Positions 53,572 through 63,235 are shown, counted from the stretch's first letter. The stretch: 64,000 nt of DNA from Chryseobacterium sp. 3008163 (GCF_003669035.1 NZ_CP033070.1:3410001-3474000); one strand, 5' to 3'. Notes: generated by a model from the letters alone, not told the origin. Numbers and translations: made by a program.

Positions 53572-54013
53572 CGGTCTTAGTTTTCAGTATATAAATATAC
53601 GAAAAAACTAAGTATTTTTCGTGTTTAAACGTAAATTTTTACTGAATAATGCAATATAAGTGATGTTATTTTATTTTTTTCGCAATTTTAAAATTATAAA
53701 ATCTATTATTTGTGAATTATTTCAATTTGTGTCTTGGAATAAAATAGCTAATCCCTTTATTCATAATGCTTAACGGTGTAATTTAGCTGTTTTTTTTATT
53801 CAGGTAGGGATTTATTTTTATATTTAAGAAATCATTAGTCATTTACATTTTCTAGAATTTTAGTATATGAAATTTTAAAAAAAGTATTTTCAAAACAAGC
53901 AAAGGAAAGACCTCTAGATTTTCTAAAGGTCTGACTAGTATATATAATTAATTTTAATTGTAAATTTTTTGTCCTAAAAGAATTTTTGAAAGTTGTTTTT
54001 GGGTATTATCAAT
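53572..54013. other. 442-base A/T-rich intergenic region
   Basis: No gene. It should contain the promoter of the LuxR regulator, which I could not resolve. A hairpin at 53909-53932 (AGACCT-c-TAGA, TCTA-a-AGGTCT) lies downstream of the type IX cargo gene and is probably its terminator, although no long T run follows. Confidence 0.5.
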
Positions 54014-55432
54014 CTAGTTTTTTATTAATTTTTTAGTCATTATTTTTTCGTTTTCAAATTTTACTTTTGCGAAATAAGTCCCTTTTAATAATTCTGAAAC
54101 GTTTGTATCGTTGTCTTTTAAGGTTTTTACAATTTTTCCCTCAAGAGAATAAATTTCTATTTTGTTGATTTTTTCTTTCGATTTATAAACTAAATTTTGC
54201 TTAACAGGATTTTCAAAAGATATATCAATACTCGTTTTTGTAACGTCAACGGTTGATAATGTTATAGTATTAAGTAAATATTTTACGATTGCTCCGCCTA
54301 CATTTGAAATAATATTATTGTTATTAACAATCATTTCTTCAACACTAGCAAATGAATTGTCCGGATAATAACCAAAATCAGGAGCTATCGAGCCACTTTG
54401 AGTGAGCTTTGTAAAAAAGACAGGAGATTCGTCTGAACCATAAGGAATATAGGGATGGGATGATTGATTTCCTCCAATGTAATAATATCCATCCTTTTCA
54501 GTAATACTCTTAGCCAAAGCGTTGGGATATATTATAGATAAGGCGCAATTAAATGTACTATCAGGAGTTCCGTCCTGGTTTAGTCTAAAAATTTCATTAC
54601 TTGTAGAATTTGATTTTGAAATAACAATTTTATTATTGCTGTCTATAATTGCAGTAGCAAAAGGTGAAAAAACCAAATTCGATTGTAAAATGCCATTATT
54701 TCCAAAGCTCGTTATCGGCTGTCCATCCGGACTGAATTTTTCAATAATACCATTACCATAGGGTGAGTTGATCTTAGTAATACAAATAATATTAAATTGA
54801 TTATCTATTAGTACAAAAGCACCATAGTGAAAGTTTCCCTGTGTGTTTACAGAGCCATTGTTTCCGAAAGAAGTATCAATACTTCCGTTAATATTAAATC
54901 TATATATAGTATTAGAATTATAAACGATTATTTTTCCATTTTGCAAAATTAGTCCTAAAGAACGACCATTTATGTCACTACCAATACCATTAGACATTAT
55001 CGAAATACCATTAGTTCCAAAAGTGGCATCTAACTGGCCGTTTGGAAGTATTCTATATATTAGCCCTACATCAATAGAACCGGAAACTCCACCACTAGTA
55101 TTGCCATAACCAAAAATTACCAATTTTCCGTCAGGTTGCATTTTTAATTGACATTGATAGGTATAATAAGGTAACTCAATTTTTCCATTGTTTCCAAAAG
55201 CTGAATCTAGAACCCCATTAGCTGTAAGTTTATATACAAATGTTTCTGTACCATTTGGGATAGAGTAGGATGAATAAATACTGCCATTAGAATCTTGAGC
55301 CATAGTCCAGGAATACGTAAAATTGGCAACGTTAGATACTCCATTTGATGCAAAAGAAAGGTCTTTAGAAATAATTTGTGCAAAAGTAATCTGTACTGCA
55401 AGAAGCAGAGCAAGTAATAATTTTTTTTTCAT
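54014..55432 (-). CDS. Delta-60 repeat protein with type IX sorting domain
   Basis: 472 residues from the ATG at 55432 (MKKKLLLALLLAVQITFAQ signal). Several delta-60 repeats of the form LD-x-x-FG-x-x-G, for example LDSAFGNNGKIELPY, LDATFGTNGISIM, IDTSFGNNGSV and SFGNNGILQS, likely form a propeller. The C-terminal about 75 residues are a type A sorting domain (YSLEGKIVKTLKDND ... GTYFAKVKFENEKIMTKKLIKN). It is predicted to be exported by the type IX system and held at or released from the surface. The role is unknown. Confidence 0.85.
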   Translation of the reverse strand: MKKKLLLALLLAVQITFAQIISKDLSFASNGVSNVANFTYSWTMAQDSNGSIYSSYSIPNGTETFVYKLTANGVLDSAFGNNGKIELPYYTYQCQLKMQPDGKLVIFGYGNTSGGVSGSIDVGLIYRILPNGQLDATFGTNGISIMSNGIGSDINGRSLGLILQNGKIIVYNSNTIYRFNINGSIDTSFGNNGSVNTQGNFHYGAFVLIDNQFNIICITKINSPYGNGIIEKFSPDGQPITSFGNNGILQSNLVFSPFATAIIDSNNKIVISKSNSTSNEIFRLNQDGTPDSTFNCALSIIYPNALAKSITEKDGYYYIGGNQSSHPYIPYGSDESPVFFTKLTQSGSIAPDFGYYPDNSFASVEEMIVNNNNIISNVGGAIVKYLLNTITLSTVDVTKTSIDISFENPVKQNLVYKSKEKINKIEIYSLEGKIVKTLKDNDTNVSELLKGTYFAKVKFENEKIMTKKLIKN

Positions 55433-55471
55433 CGGGTTGTGTATTAATGTCACAAATATAATAAAAAAAAA

Positions 55472-55491
55472 CCTTCAGAAAATTCTGAAGG
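55472..55491 (-). terminator. Terminator of the RNase G/E gene
   Basis: 9-bp stem CCTTCAGAA/TTCTGAAGG followed by nine T on the minus strand. Confidence 0.9.
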
Positions 55492-55505
55492 CCTTTTGTG
55501 TTTTT

Positions 55506-57067
55506 CTAATTAGAATATCCGCTTAATTCTTCTTTTTTCGAATTGTAGATTTTGTATTCTAAATATTTGAAAGAATCCCTGGGGATAATAGTCACCCATT
55601 TTTTGTACTTCAAAAACCATTTCATTTGTATGCTTTTAAGTCCTTTGGTAAGGAAAGCTTCAACGAAAGGGTGTACATGCAGGTAAAGTTTTCCTTTATC
55701 ACCTTTTTGCATAATGGTTCTAATGGTGTCTTCCATTTTCTCAACAATGACAATTGGAGCTACAATTTCTCCGTCTTTGTTGGGGTTCTCTTCTTTGATG
55801 TCGATTTGTTTTTCCGGACGGTTTCTCTGTCTGGTGATTTGTATCAATCCAAATTTACTTGGAGGCAGAATCTTGTGGCGCGCTTTGTCGCGGCTCATTT
55901 CTGTTTTCAGATGTTCAAACAAATCTCTTCTGTGATCTGGGTTGATCATGTCGATAAAATCGATAACGATAATACCACCCATATCACGTAGACGTAGCTG
56001 TCTTGCTATTTCTGTAGCTGCCATTTTGTTCACGTTGAGACCGTGTTCTTTGGTGGCAATGTTTCCGGTTGTAATATTATTTCCGGAGTTGACGTCGATT
56101 ACGTGCAATGCTTCAGTGTGTTCTATCACAAGGTAAGCACCTTTTGAACTTGGAATATTTACGTGTTTACCAAAGCTTTGTTTAAGCTGTTTTTCAACGT
56201 TATAATATTCGAGGAGAGGAATGTGGGAATCATAAAACTGAACAATATTTTTTCGTTCAGGAGCAATGACTTCCAGATAATTTTTCATTTCTTCAACCAT
56301 TTGTTCGTCGTCACAGAAGACGTTTACAAAATCCTGGTTGAAATTATCTCTTAAAATAGACGACGCCTTATCGTCTTCACTTAATACTTTAGAAGGGACT
56401 TTATTTTTCTGAATATTCTTAAAAGTATTTTCCCATTTCTGAATCAGTTGATTCATATCATTGTGAAGATCAGCGACTTTCTTGCCTTCGGCAACGGTTC
56501 TGATGATGACCCCAAAACCTTCCGGCTTTATACTGTCAATCAAAGTTCTGAGTCTTATTTTCTCTTCAGAACTACCGATTTTTTTGAGATAGAAACTTTA
56601 TTATCAAATGGTATTAAGACCAAAAAACGACCCGTGAGAGAAATCTGAGTAGATATTCTCGGGCCTTTCGTAGAGATGGGTTCTTTTGTAATTTGTAAAA
56701 TGACAACGTCATCTTTTGCGATTACTTTATCTACATTTCCGTTTTTATCAATTTCGGGTTGTATTTCGAAATTTTTTAAACTTGAAGTGTTTTGTTTTTT
56801 AGAAACCGTGTCTTTTAGAAATTTTTTGTAGGTAAGATACTGTGGTCCAAGATCCTGATAATGCAAAAAAGCGTCTTTATCGTACCCGATATTTACAAAT
56901 GCTGCATTAAGGTTTGGAGCCAGTTTTTTTACTTTTCCTATAAATAAATCTCCGACTACGAAGTCATTTTTGTCTTCTTCCTCATGAAGTTCACATAATC
57001 TTCCGTCTTCCAATAAAGCAATTTTTGTAAGCTCATCTTCGTGCGAAATTATAAGTTCTTTCTTCAT
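55506..57067 (-). pseudogene. rng: Ribonuclease G/E family protein, frameshifted
   Basis: MKKELIISHEDELTKIALLEDGRLCELHEE and an S1 domain (VGDLFIGKVKKLAPNLNAAFVNIG) are followed by a stop at VVLKRK after 170 residues. One frame over, IGSSEEKIRLRTLID is in place and continues to HVIDVNSGNN (DNase-like Asp), IARQLRLRDMGGIIVIDFIDM and the end. One T is missing from the plus-strand run 56579-56585. Repaired length is 520 residues, normal for RNase G. It processes rRNA and mRNA 5' ends. A gene this essential being broken supports sequence error. Confidence 0.92.
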
Positions 57068-57211
57068 TTTGATATAAGATATTTTTTTTAGATTAAAGTT
57101 GATTCAGATATTGATTAGTATTTTTCTTTTTTAAATTTAATGCTAAATTTTCGAAATTCTGATATTAATTTTAGCCTGAATTTTTCTGAAATCTTGTGGT
57201 AACAAACAAAA

Positions 57212-57256
57212 AATATAGTTGGTGAATATTCAAAAAATATAAACACCAACTATATT
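57212..57256 (-). terminator. Terminator of the HU and small basic protein genes
   Basis: 13-bp stem AATATAGTTGGTG/CACCAACTATATT with T-rich minus-strand tail, between the small basic gene and the RNase G gene. Confidence 0.85.
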
Positions 57257-57283
57257 ATTATATTACAAAATCTCTAGTTGAGA

Positions 57284-57373
57284 TTATTTTTTCTTATGTC
57301 TGTTCGCTCTTCTTCTTTTCTTTCTTTTGTGTGTTGCAACCTTGTGTCTTTTTCTTTTCTTTCCGCTTGGCAT
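57284..57373 (-). CDS. AURKAIP1/COX24 domain small basic protein (ribosome-associated)
   Basis: 29 residues, too short for common gene finders: MPSGKKRKRHKVATHKRKK, then an arginine-rich end to HKKK. Over half the residues are Lys/Arg/His. It matches the AURKAIP1/COX24 family, small mitochondrial and bacterial ribosomal proteins, and is highly conserved in Bacteroidetes. The ATG lies 46 bases after the HU stop, and a terminator follows, so the two share a transcript. Confidence 0.88.
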   Translation of the reverse strand: MPSGKKRKRHKVATHKRKKRRRANRHKKK

Positions 57374-57419
57374 AATGTTAAATTTTTTTGTGTAACTAGT
57401 TAATATTCAATTGTTATTC

Positions 57420-57710
57420 TTATTTTACTGCAACTTTAGTTTTCACTTTCTCCACAAAAGATTTTGATGGCTTGAAAGCAGGAATATTATGTGCAGGAAT
57501 CTCTATTGCAGTGTTCTTAGAAATGTTTCTTCCCGTTTTTGCTGCTCTAGTTTTAACGATGAAAGATCCAAAACCTCTTAAGTAAACATTGTCTCCATTA
57601 TACATAGAAGTCCTGATCTCCTGCATAAAAGCTTCTACAACTTTCTGTGTTTCATTCTTTTCTGTTCCCAATTTATTTGAGATGGTGTTTACCAATTCTG
57701 CCTTTGTCAT
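57420..57710 (-). CDS. HU/IHF family DNA-binding protein
   Basis: 96 residues: MTKAELVNTISNKLGTEKNETQKVVEAF (helices 1-2), GDNVYLRGFGSFIVKTRAAKTGRNI (beta arm with the Gly-Phe-Gly-x-Phe signature) and IPAFKPSKSFVEKV. HU bends DNA and helps organise the chromosome. It has a plausible ribosome site (AAGGA) 4-5 bases before the ATG and a Bacteroidetes-type promoter. Confidence 0.96.
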   Translation of the reverse strand: MTKAELVNTISNKLGTEKNETQKVVEAFMQEIRTSMYNGDNVYLRGFGSFIVKTRAAKTGRNISKNTAIEIPAHNIPAFKPSKSFVEKVKTKVAVK

Positions 57711-57740
57711 TTCCTTTTTTAATTTTAAATTTTAGGTGTG

Positions 57741-57773
57741 CAAATTTAGTTAAAAAAATTGAATAGTAACAAA
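57741..57773 (-). promoter_or_regulatory. Promoter of the HU gene
   Basis: TTTG (57770-57773), 21 bases, TAAATTTG (57741-57748) on the minus strand. Confidence 0.65.
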
Positions 57774-57848
57774 TTAGTAACGAAAATATTTCGGTTAAGA
57801 CGCTGAGAATTTTATATTTAGTACGATATTACTCCACAAAAACACCTT

Positions 57849-58520
57849 TTACATACTCGAATTATAGTATCCGTTTTCTACACAGAAGCGAATGAGGTGA
57901 AGTTTTGTTTTTAAACCAAGCTTTTCTGTAAGTCTGTTAATATAGGTGTCAATTGTTCTTGTGCTCAGGTTCAGTTGTTCACCTATCTCTTTGTTACTGA
58001 AGCCTTCATAGCAAAATTTCATCAGCTGAATCTCGGTAGAAGAGAGCTCTTCCTGGCTCTTTTTCTGTCTATTCATGTATTCCTGAACGGCCAAAGGTTG
58101 CTGCTTCCAGCTTTCTGAGTACGCTTGGTAATCAAAATCTTGTGAAGTAATTTGCCCTTTGATTAAATCTTTAATAACATTGCTGTTTTTCTGACAATAA
58201 TAAATGTTTGGAATTTTTTCTAAAATATCGGCCATATCTTCCTGATAAGTCCCGGAATAAGTGATGATAGGAGTCTCTTCATTATTTTTCCGGATAAATT
58301 TTATCGCTTCGAGGCCGCTCAGCACCGGCATGAAGAGTTCTACAATAAAAACATCTTCCTGTTTTCTGTAGATCCTGTGGATGAGCTCATGACCATTGTT
58401 GCAGTCGTTGAGAAGCATATTAAAAGGATTTTCCAAAAGCGTTTTGATCATTATTTTTTTAAAATAAAAATCGCTGTCGGCAATGGAAAACCGAACCGTA
58501 TTGGTTAATATTTTGCTCAT
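57849..58520 (-). CDS. LuxR family response regulator with Glu at the phosphorylation site
   Basis: 223 residues from the ATG at 58520 (MSKILTNTVRFSIADSDFY); an ATG 37 codons upstream gives a poor leader. The receiver has an acidic residue (Asp15) and IITYSGTY, but the phospho-acceptor Asp is replaced by Glu61 in VFIVELFMPVLSG, a substitution that often mimics the phosphorylated state. The C-terminal LuxR HTH is complete (LSSTEIQLMKFCYEGFSNKEIGEQLNLSTRTIDTYINRL). It is divergent from the T6SS genes, so it is a natural candidate to control them. Confidence 0.88.
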   Translation of the reverse strand: MSKILTNTVRFSIADSDFYFKKIMIKTLLENPFNMLLNDCNNGHELIHRIYRKQEDVFIVELFMPVLSGLEAIKFIRKNNEETPIITYSGTYQEDMADILEKIPNIYYCQKNSNVIKDLIKGQITSQDFDYQAYSESWKQQPLAVQEYMNRQKKSQEELSSTEIQLMKFCYEGFSNKEIGEQLNLSTRTIDTYINRLTEKLGLKTKLHLIRFCVENGYYNSSM

Positions 58521-58641
58521 TTTATTTTTGTGATTTGGTAGTGGTAAAATAAAATTTTGATCACTAAAGTATGAAAATCTTTCGGATTGCAAAATTAAAC
58601 TTAACATTAAATAATTGTAAATATGTTGCAAAGTCCATATT

Positions 58642-58649
58642 TAATTTTG
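58642..58649 (+). promoter_or_regulatory. -7 box of the T6SS operon
   Basis: TAATTTTG, 49 bases before the first T6SS gene. A TTG at 58616-58618 may be the -33 element. Confidence 0.45.
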
Positions 58650-58698
58650 TGCGTAAGTATTTTTTTTCTATTTTCACATTCCAAATCAAATCACAACT

Positions 58699-59235
58699 AT
58701 GTCTACAACTAGAGATAAAAAATTGAATACATCCGATGTCAGGGTAGGCATCTGGAAATTTATTTTATCGTTTGTTATCTTATCCTTAATTTCTTTCTGT
58801 ACCGTATTTTTCTTTTTTAAAAGTTACCACACGCAGCGTGTGGGAATGGAGAAGGAAGTAGAAGATTATGAAAAATTGATGGCTCGTTCTAAGGCCATGA
58901 AAATCATGGTAGATAGTCTTCAATATCATATAGCCTCATTAGATATTGCTGCGGTGGATAATGATATTCCGCTACGCCGTCAGATTGCTGACGAGATTGA
59001 TGAAGTTAGGAGAGTCATAGGTGCCGATAGTGCCGATAACCTCAAACATTATTCTTCTTTGCTTAATCACATCAATCCGATGCTGAATCTTAAAACAAAA
59101 ATTATCGATGCGTCGAACAAGAAAGAATTTGCACGTAATGAGCTGATACGTTGTACAGGTAAAGTTGCTACTGTTAACAGAGAACTCATGAAAGATCCTA
59201 CAAGAAATTATTCAGGAGGAAGAAGGAGAAGATAA
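58699..59235 (+). CDS. T6SSiii membrane protein (TssO-like)
   Basis: 178 residues: one N-terminal membrane helix (FILSFVILSLISFCTVFFFF, about 21-40), then a largely helical, coiled-coil periplasmic region (KEVEDYEKLMARSKAMKIMVDSLQYHIASLD) and an arginine-rich end. This layout fits TssO, one of the small membrane proteins found only in the Bacteroidetes T6SS (TssO, P, Q, R). It is the first gene of a run of five. The family is recognised from context and topology more than from a motif. Confidence 0.7.
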   Translation: MSTTRDKKLNTSDVRVGIWKFILSFVILSLISFCTVFFFFKSYHTQRVGMEKEVEDYEKLMARSKAMKIMVDSLQYHIASLDIAAVDNDIPLRRQIADEIDEVRRVIGADSADNLKHYSSLLNHINPMLNLKTKIIDASNKKEFARNELIRCTGKVATVNRELMKDPTRNYSGGRRRR

Positions 59236-59257
59236 AACTATTTTAAAACACCAAATT

Positions 59258-59775
59258 ATGCAAGGGCAAATTACACTATCCAAAAAAGAAAAACGTTTTC
59301 AGTTTTTATATCTCATCTTGATGTTGCTGGCCGCTATGATTCTGCTGGGAATTATTTTTCTGAACCGTTTTGAATCTCCTTTTACTTCATCAGATATTGT
59401 CGCATTAGACCGATTGGAAGAAAAAGCGAAGTTTGATAACGAACAGAAGAAAATTCAAAAATAGTTGACAGTACCTTTACTCAGATTTCTCGCATAAAAG
59501 AAGAAATTCCGGATGTTATGGTAGATCACGACATTGAAAGAAACACCGATTATATACGTGGGACCAAAAAAAGATTCAGTACAGACGATAACAGAATAGA
59601 CGCTTATCCCCAGATTGCAAAGCTCTTTGAAATGTACTACAACGATAAAAAAAGGGTAACGACTATTTCGTTTGATACCAAAAATTTTGAAAAGAGAACT
59701 CAGGAATGCATTGTAGGGTATAAAAGTAAAGAGCAACGCCTCTTTGATAGGGATAATGCCATGAAAGCTAGATAA
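59258..59775 (+). pseudogene. T6SSiii membrane protein (TssO/TssP-type), frameshifted
   Basis: MQGQITLSKKEKRFQFLYLILMLLAAMILLG gives one membrane helix (about 14-35), then a hydrophilic helical region. The frame stops after 68 codons; one frame over it continues IVDSTFTQISRIKEEIPDV to the TAG/TAA region at 59775. One A is missing in the run at 59456-59460. Repaired length is 172 residues. The topology is like the preceding TssO-like protein, to which it may be related by duplication. A T6SS-linked role is by context. Confidence 0.68.
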
Positions 59776-59811
59776 AAACACAAATATTACAACACATCAC
59801 ACCAAATTATC

Positions 59812-60714
59812 ATGAACTATTTTGAAAAAAACAAAAAAAACATCATCATCGGTGTTATCGCAACATTGTTGCTTGCTGCCCTCGTCGCATTGTGGCTTCA
59901 GAAAAAAGTAATTCACTCAGCAGACGATATCTTGGCAACAGTTTACCCTTCACCGGTTTTGGTAGGCGACAGCCTTTTCTTTGAAGATAAAACACCATTT
60001 GCAAAAACCAGAAAATGGAATTTCGGAGACGGATCTACATCAGATAAGAACAAAGGTGTTCACATCTACAAAAGACCTGGGTTTTATAACGTGGCACTTA
60101 TTATTGATGATCAGTACACAAAAACATACCCTATTGTTGTTTCCGGGAGACGTGAAGTACAGAGAGATAGTGTGAGAGTACCTACGATCATTGATGCACA
60201 ATCACAAGCGATGCAGTTTGAGACCGTCCAGTTTAAGGCAGTATCAGATGCCACCCAGTTCACCTGGAAATTTGGTGAAAATACAGGAATCGATTCAAAA
60301 GAGAAGCTTGCAACATACTCATACAAAAAACCGGGAAATTACGTCGTAACGCTGTATACCGATGCCGATAAAGAGCCCATCATCCACAGAATTACAATCC
60401 TTGCGGAGTACAACGATGTAGAAGAAGCTGCAGCGATAGATAATTCTTATGAAGAAAGAGATAACGACTTTAAATATCATCTTCAGCAAATTGCTAATGG
60501 AAATAGCTTCAATACGCATTACAATTATTTATTAAACAAATATTTATGTAATAACGAAAATTCTATTGTGCAGGTAAGTGACAGCAAAGTCAATAACTTT
60601 TATCTGTATTGCGCAGGACTCCAGTTTGATAAAAACAATGTGATTCAGACTGTGAAACTCAATTATGATGAAAAAAACTGCGTCACCAAAGTAGATATCA
60701 ACCAAAGCAAATAA
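59812..60714 (+). CDS. T6SSiii-associated membrane protein with two PKD domains
   Basis: 300 residues. One membrane helix (IIIGVIATLLLAALVALWL, about 10-30) is followed by two PKD domains: residues about 40-110 (ILATVYPSPVLVGDSLFFED, WNFGDGSTSD, HIYKRPGFYNV) and about 120-205 (FKAVSDATQFTWKFGENTG, YSYKKPGNYVVTLY). The C-terminal part has four cysteines and no named domain. In T6SSiii loci, a PKD protein of this size stands beside TssR and is thought to be part of the membrane complex. Confidence 0.78.
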   Translation: MNYFEKNKKNIIIGVIATLLLAALVALWLQKKVIHSADDILATVYPSPVLVGDSLFFEDKTPFAKTRKWNFGDGSTSDKNKGVHIYKRPGFYNVALIIDDQYTKTYPIVVSGRREVQRDSVRVPTIIDAQSQAMQFETVQFKAVSDATQFTWKFGENTGIDSKEKLATYSYKKPGNYVVTLYTDADKEPIIHRITILAEYNDVEEAAAIDNSYEERDNDFKYHLQQIANGNSFNTHYNYLLNKYLCNNENSIVQVSDSKVNNFYLYCAGLQFDKNNVIQTVKLNYDEKNCVTKVDINQSK

Positions 60715-60768
60715 ATCATTAATCCGGATTTTTTTCCGGACACCACACCAATTATAAAGAAAATTAAG

Positions 60769-63168
60769 ATGAAAAATAAATTTCCTCTAGCGGCTTACTA
60801 TATTGGGTTATCAGTACTGCTTACAAGCTGTCAGGTAAAATTGCCGTCCAAAAAAACACCTGAACCCAAACAATATGGTCAGATAGACAACGCTCCTGTT
60901 ATCGACGGTTTTTCTAAAAAATCTGTTCCGTGGATTGCTATCTCAGACAGATCAAGAAATACTGCTTATCTCGATAAAAGTGATGAAAAATCATACAAAG
61001 AAGTTAAATTTTTAGAGCCTTTGATGGTGCTGAAAAACAGAGACGGAATGGTAAAGGTAGCAGAATATATTCCGGATGCTTTAATGAAAAAAGTATCTTC
61101 AAAATCTGTGAAAACGTACGGCTGGATTCCAGAATCTGACCTTCTTCTCTGGAGCAATTCTCTGAAAAGCGAAAAAACCGGGTATCCGGTAAGAGTAGCG
61201 GTGGTGCCTAATCATCCTGAAGTTATTAAAAGTGCTGAGAGGTATTATAAAAATGATTCAATCATGGTTTTTAATTCTCCTAGCTTAATAGAAAATGCCA
61301 AGGTGAAAATTCCAAACGGACAGATGGTGTACGTCTATAAAATGGCAGAAAATAATAAAAGATTTTTGGTAGGTAAAAAACCATCTGTTGATATGGATAG
61401 TATTAGCACTGGTATTTATGGCTGGGTGAGCTCTGATGTAATTTCTCCTTGGGGTGAACGTTCGGCGGTAAAAATGAAAAATCCAACCGGTATCAAAGAA
61501 ACTGCATTGGGAATTCATGAAGGATCGCCAGGAGGTACTGATGCAGATAAAAGAACAGCAATTTTCCTTACTGACGTTGATAAAAGAACACCATTGGAGA
61601 ATATTTTTCCGGTCAATTTATCCATAAATGATACCATTGCAGGGGATACCAAAACGAAATATTTTACAAATGTTTTAGATTACAGCAAAAATTATGTTTC
61701 CAATGTTTTAGGTGACGAGATTTACTTTGATCGATACAGAGAAATTATTGAAAAAAACAAAAAAGCAAATATTGTTTTTGTTTTGGACGTGAGTGCCGCA
61801 AATGCTCCTTATACGCCTATAGTAAAGTCATTGCTGCAGGATCTTCAGTTGAGATTTGAAAAGCCATCTTATTTTAATTCAATTAAATATGGTGTGGTAC
61901 TTTACAAAAATAATCCGTGTGGAGAAAATGTGGTACCGTCGCCATTAAGTAAAGATTATAGCAAAATAACGGCATTTATTAATGACAAGATTAACGAAAT
62001 GAACTGCCAGAGCACAGGAGGAAACCAACCAGTTAATGAAGGTCTGATTGCAGCTGGAAACTTGCTGTCTGAAGTTCCGGACGAGACCAATATTGTGATC
62101 ACTATAGGCACTTCTGCCAATGGAAGTGGAAATATGTATGGTGTAATCAATTCGTTGACTCAGGCGCAGGCAAAACTGATTATGTTCCAGACGAGTGCGA
62201 GGTCTTCAGACACATACAATGATTTTGTTTTGATGGCAGAAAACATTGTGACCAATACTGCTAAAAACGTTGCTGAACTCAAAAAACAAAAAATCATCAA
62301 TCAAAGTGATGTTTTAATCAAGAATAATTTTAATCTAATTGAAGGTGATGCGGGATTCTATTCATTAGACTTCCCAAAACAAAGTATGGCTCCAGGATTT
62401 GTGATTTTTCCTAAAAAAGGAGATATTGGAACTCCTGGATTTCTGAAAAAAGCCGTAGACAGTCTGATTGTTCAGGTAACTGCTGACAATATAATGATTG
62501 ATAATTCACTCAACGAGAAATTCCATTCATCGGTAGGAGCTGGTAGAACTGGCGTCGATTTCAAATATAAATATATGTATCCTGGATTGACAAATCTTGT
62601 TCCTTTTGGTATTGCAGCACAGTTAATCAATTACGGAAACCCATTCTTGGTGAAAGGCTACATTCCTAAAGATTTAAAAGATTTAAAATCAGGAATGGAA
62701 AAAGGAATCTTGATTTCTGAGGCAGAATTTGATCAGCTTAAAGCTTTTTATACTGAAGTTTACGAGAAAACAGGAGCAGCCAGAACAGATTTTAAGCAGG
62801 CAAGAGCTTTGAGAGAATATGTGAAACTCCTGAAAAAATACAATCCGACCTTGAAGTTTTTAGATAAAGGTGAATTGTATGAGGAACCAATGTCTTACGC
62901 AGTCGGAGTCAGTACTGGTTTTGATAATTCTGATTCAGAAAAAATGTCGAAATTTAAGTTGAAAGGATGGAAAGAATCAAAAATTATCACCAATGAAGAG
63001 GCAAGATCTTATTTTAAATATTACAGAGTGTTAGCAGAAAGAATGCTTACCCACAGAAAAAATAAGGCAGTAAAAATAGAACAGAACGGGCAGGAATTCT
63101 ATTGGTTAAATGAGTATTTTATGCCAACCAATTTACCAGTAGAAGAACCGGAAAATACTCAACATTAA
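60769..63168 (+). CDS. tssR: Type VI secretion system lipoprotein TssR
   Basis: 799 residues. Lipobox LLTSC at Cys21. The N-terminal 240 residues hold two SH3-like segments (YGWIPESDLLLWSN, YGWVSSDVISPWGE). The middle (about 335-510) is VWA-like: NIVFVLDVSAANAPYTPIVKSLL, YGVVLYKNNP, NIVITIGTSANGSGN. The C-terminal 280 residues are unassigned. TssR is specific to T6SSiii and proposed to replace TssJ/peptidoglycan-anchoring components. Spacing in the run is 54 bases from the PKD gene; a terminator ends it. Confidence 0.85.
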   Translation: MKNKFPLAAYYIGLSVLLTSCQVKLPSKKTPEPKQYGQIDNAPVIDGFSKKSVPWIAISDRSRNTAYLDKSDEKSYKEVKFLEPLMVLKNRDGMVKVAEYIPDALMKKVSSKSVKTYGWIPESDLLLWSNSLKSEKTGYPVRVAVVPNHPEVIKSAERYYKNDSIMVFNSPSLIENAKVKIPNGQMVYVYKMAENNKRFLVGKKPSVDMDSISTGIYGWVSSDVISPWGERSAVKMKNPTGIKETALGIHEGSPGGTDADKRTAIFLTDVDKRTPLENIFPVNLSINDTIAGDTKTKYFTNVLDYSKNYVSNVLGDEIYFDRYREIIEKNKKANIVFVLDVSAANAPYTPIVKSLLQDLQLRFEKPSYFNSIKYGVVLYKNNPCGENVVPSPLSKDYSKITAFINDKINEMNCQSTGGNQPVNEGLIAAGNLLSEVPDETNIVITIGTSANGSGNMYGVINSLTQAQAKLIMFQTSARSSDTYNDFVLMAENIVTNTAKNVAELKKQKIINQSDVLIKNNFNLIEGDAGFYSLDFPKQSMAPGFVIFPKKGDIGTPGFLKKAVDSLIVQVTADNIMIDNSLNEKFHSSVGAGRTGVDFKYKYMYPGLTNLVPFGIAAQLINYGNPFLVKGYIPKDLKDLKSGMEKGILISEAEFDQLKAFYTEVYEKTGAARTDFKQARALREYVKLLKKYNPTLKFLDKGELYEEPMSYAVGVSTGFDNSDSEKMSKFKLKGWKESKIITNEEARSYFKYYRVLAERMLTHRKNKAVKIEQNGQEFYWLNEYFMPTNLPVEEPENTQH

Positions 63169-63185
63169 TTACTTATCACATAAAG

Positions 63186-63211
63186 AAAGCGGAAAATTTA
63201 ATTTCCGCTTT
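63186..63211 (+). terminator. Terminator of the tssR operon
   Basis: 10-bp stem AAAGCGGAAA/TTTCCGCTTT with a pyrimidine-rich tail. Confidence 0.8.
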
Positions 63212-63235
63212 CTTCTATTTTAAATAACTTTTTGT

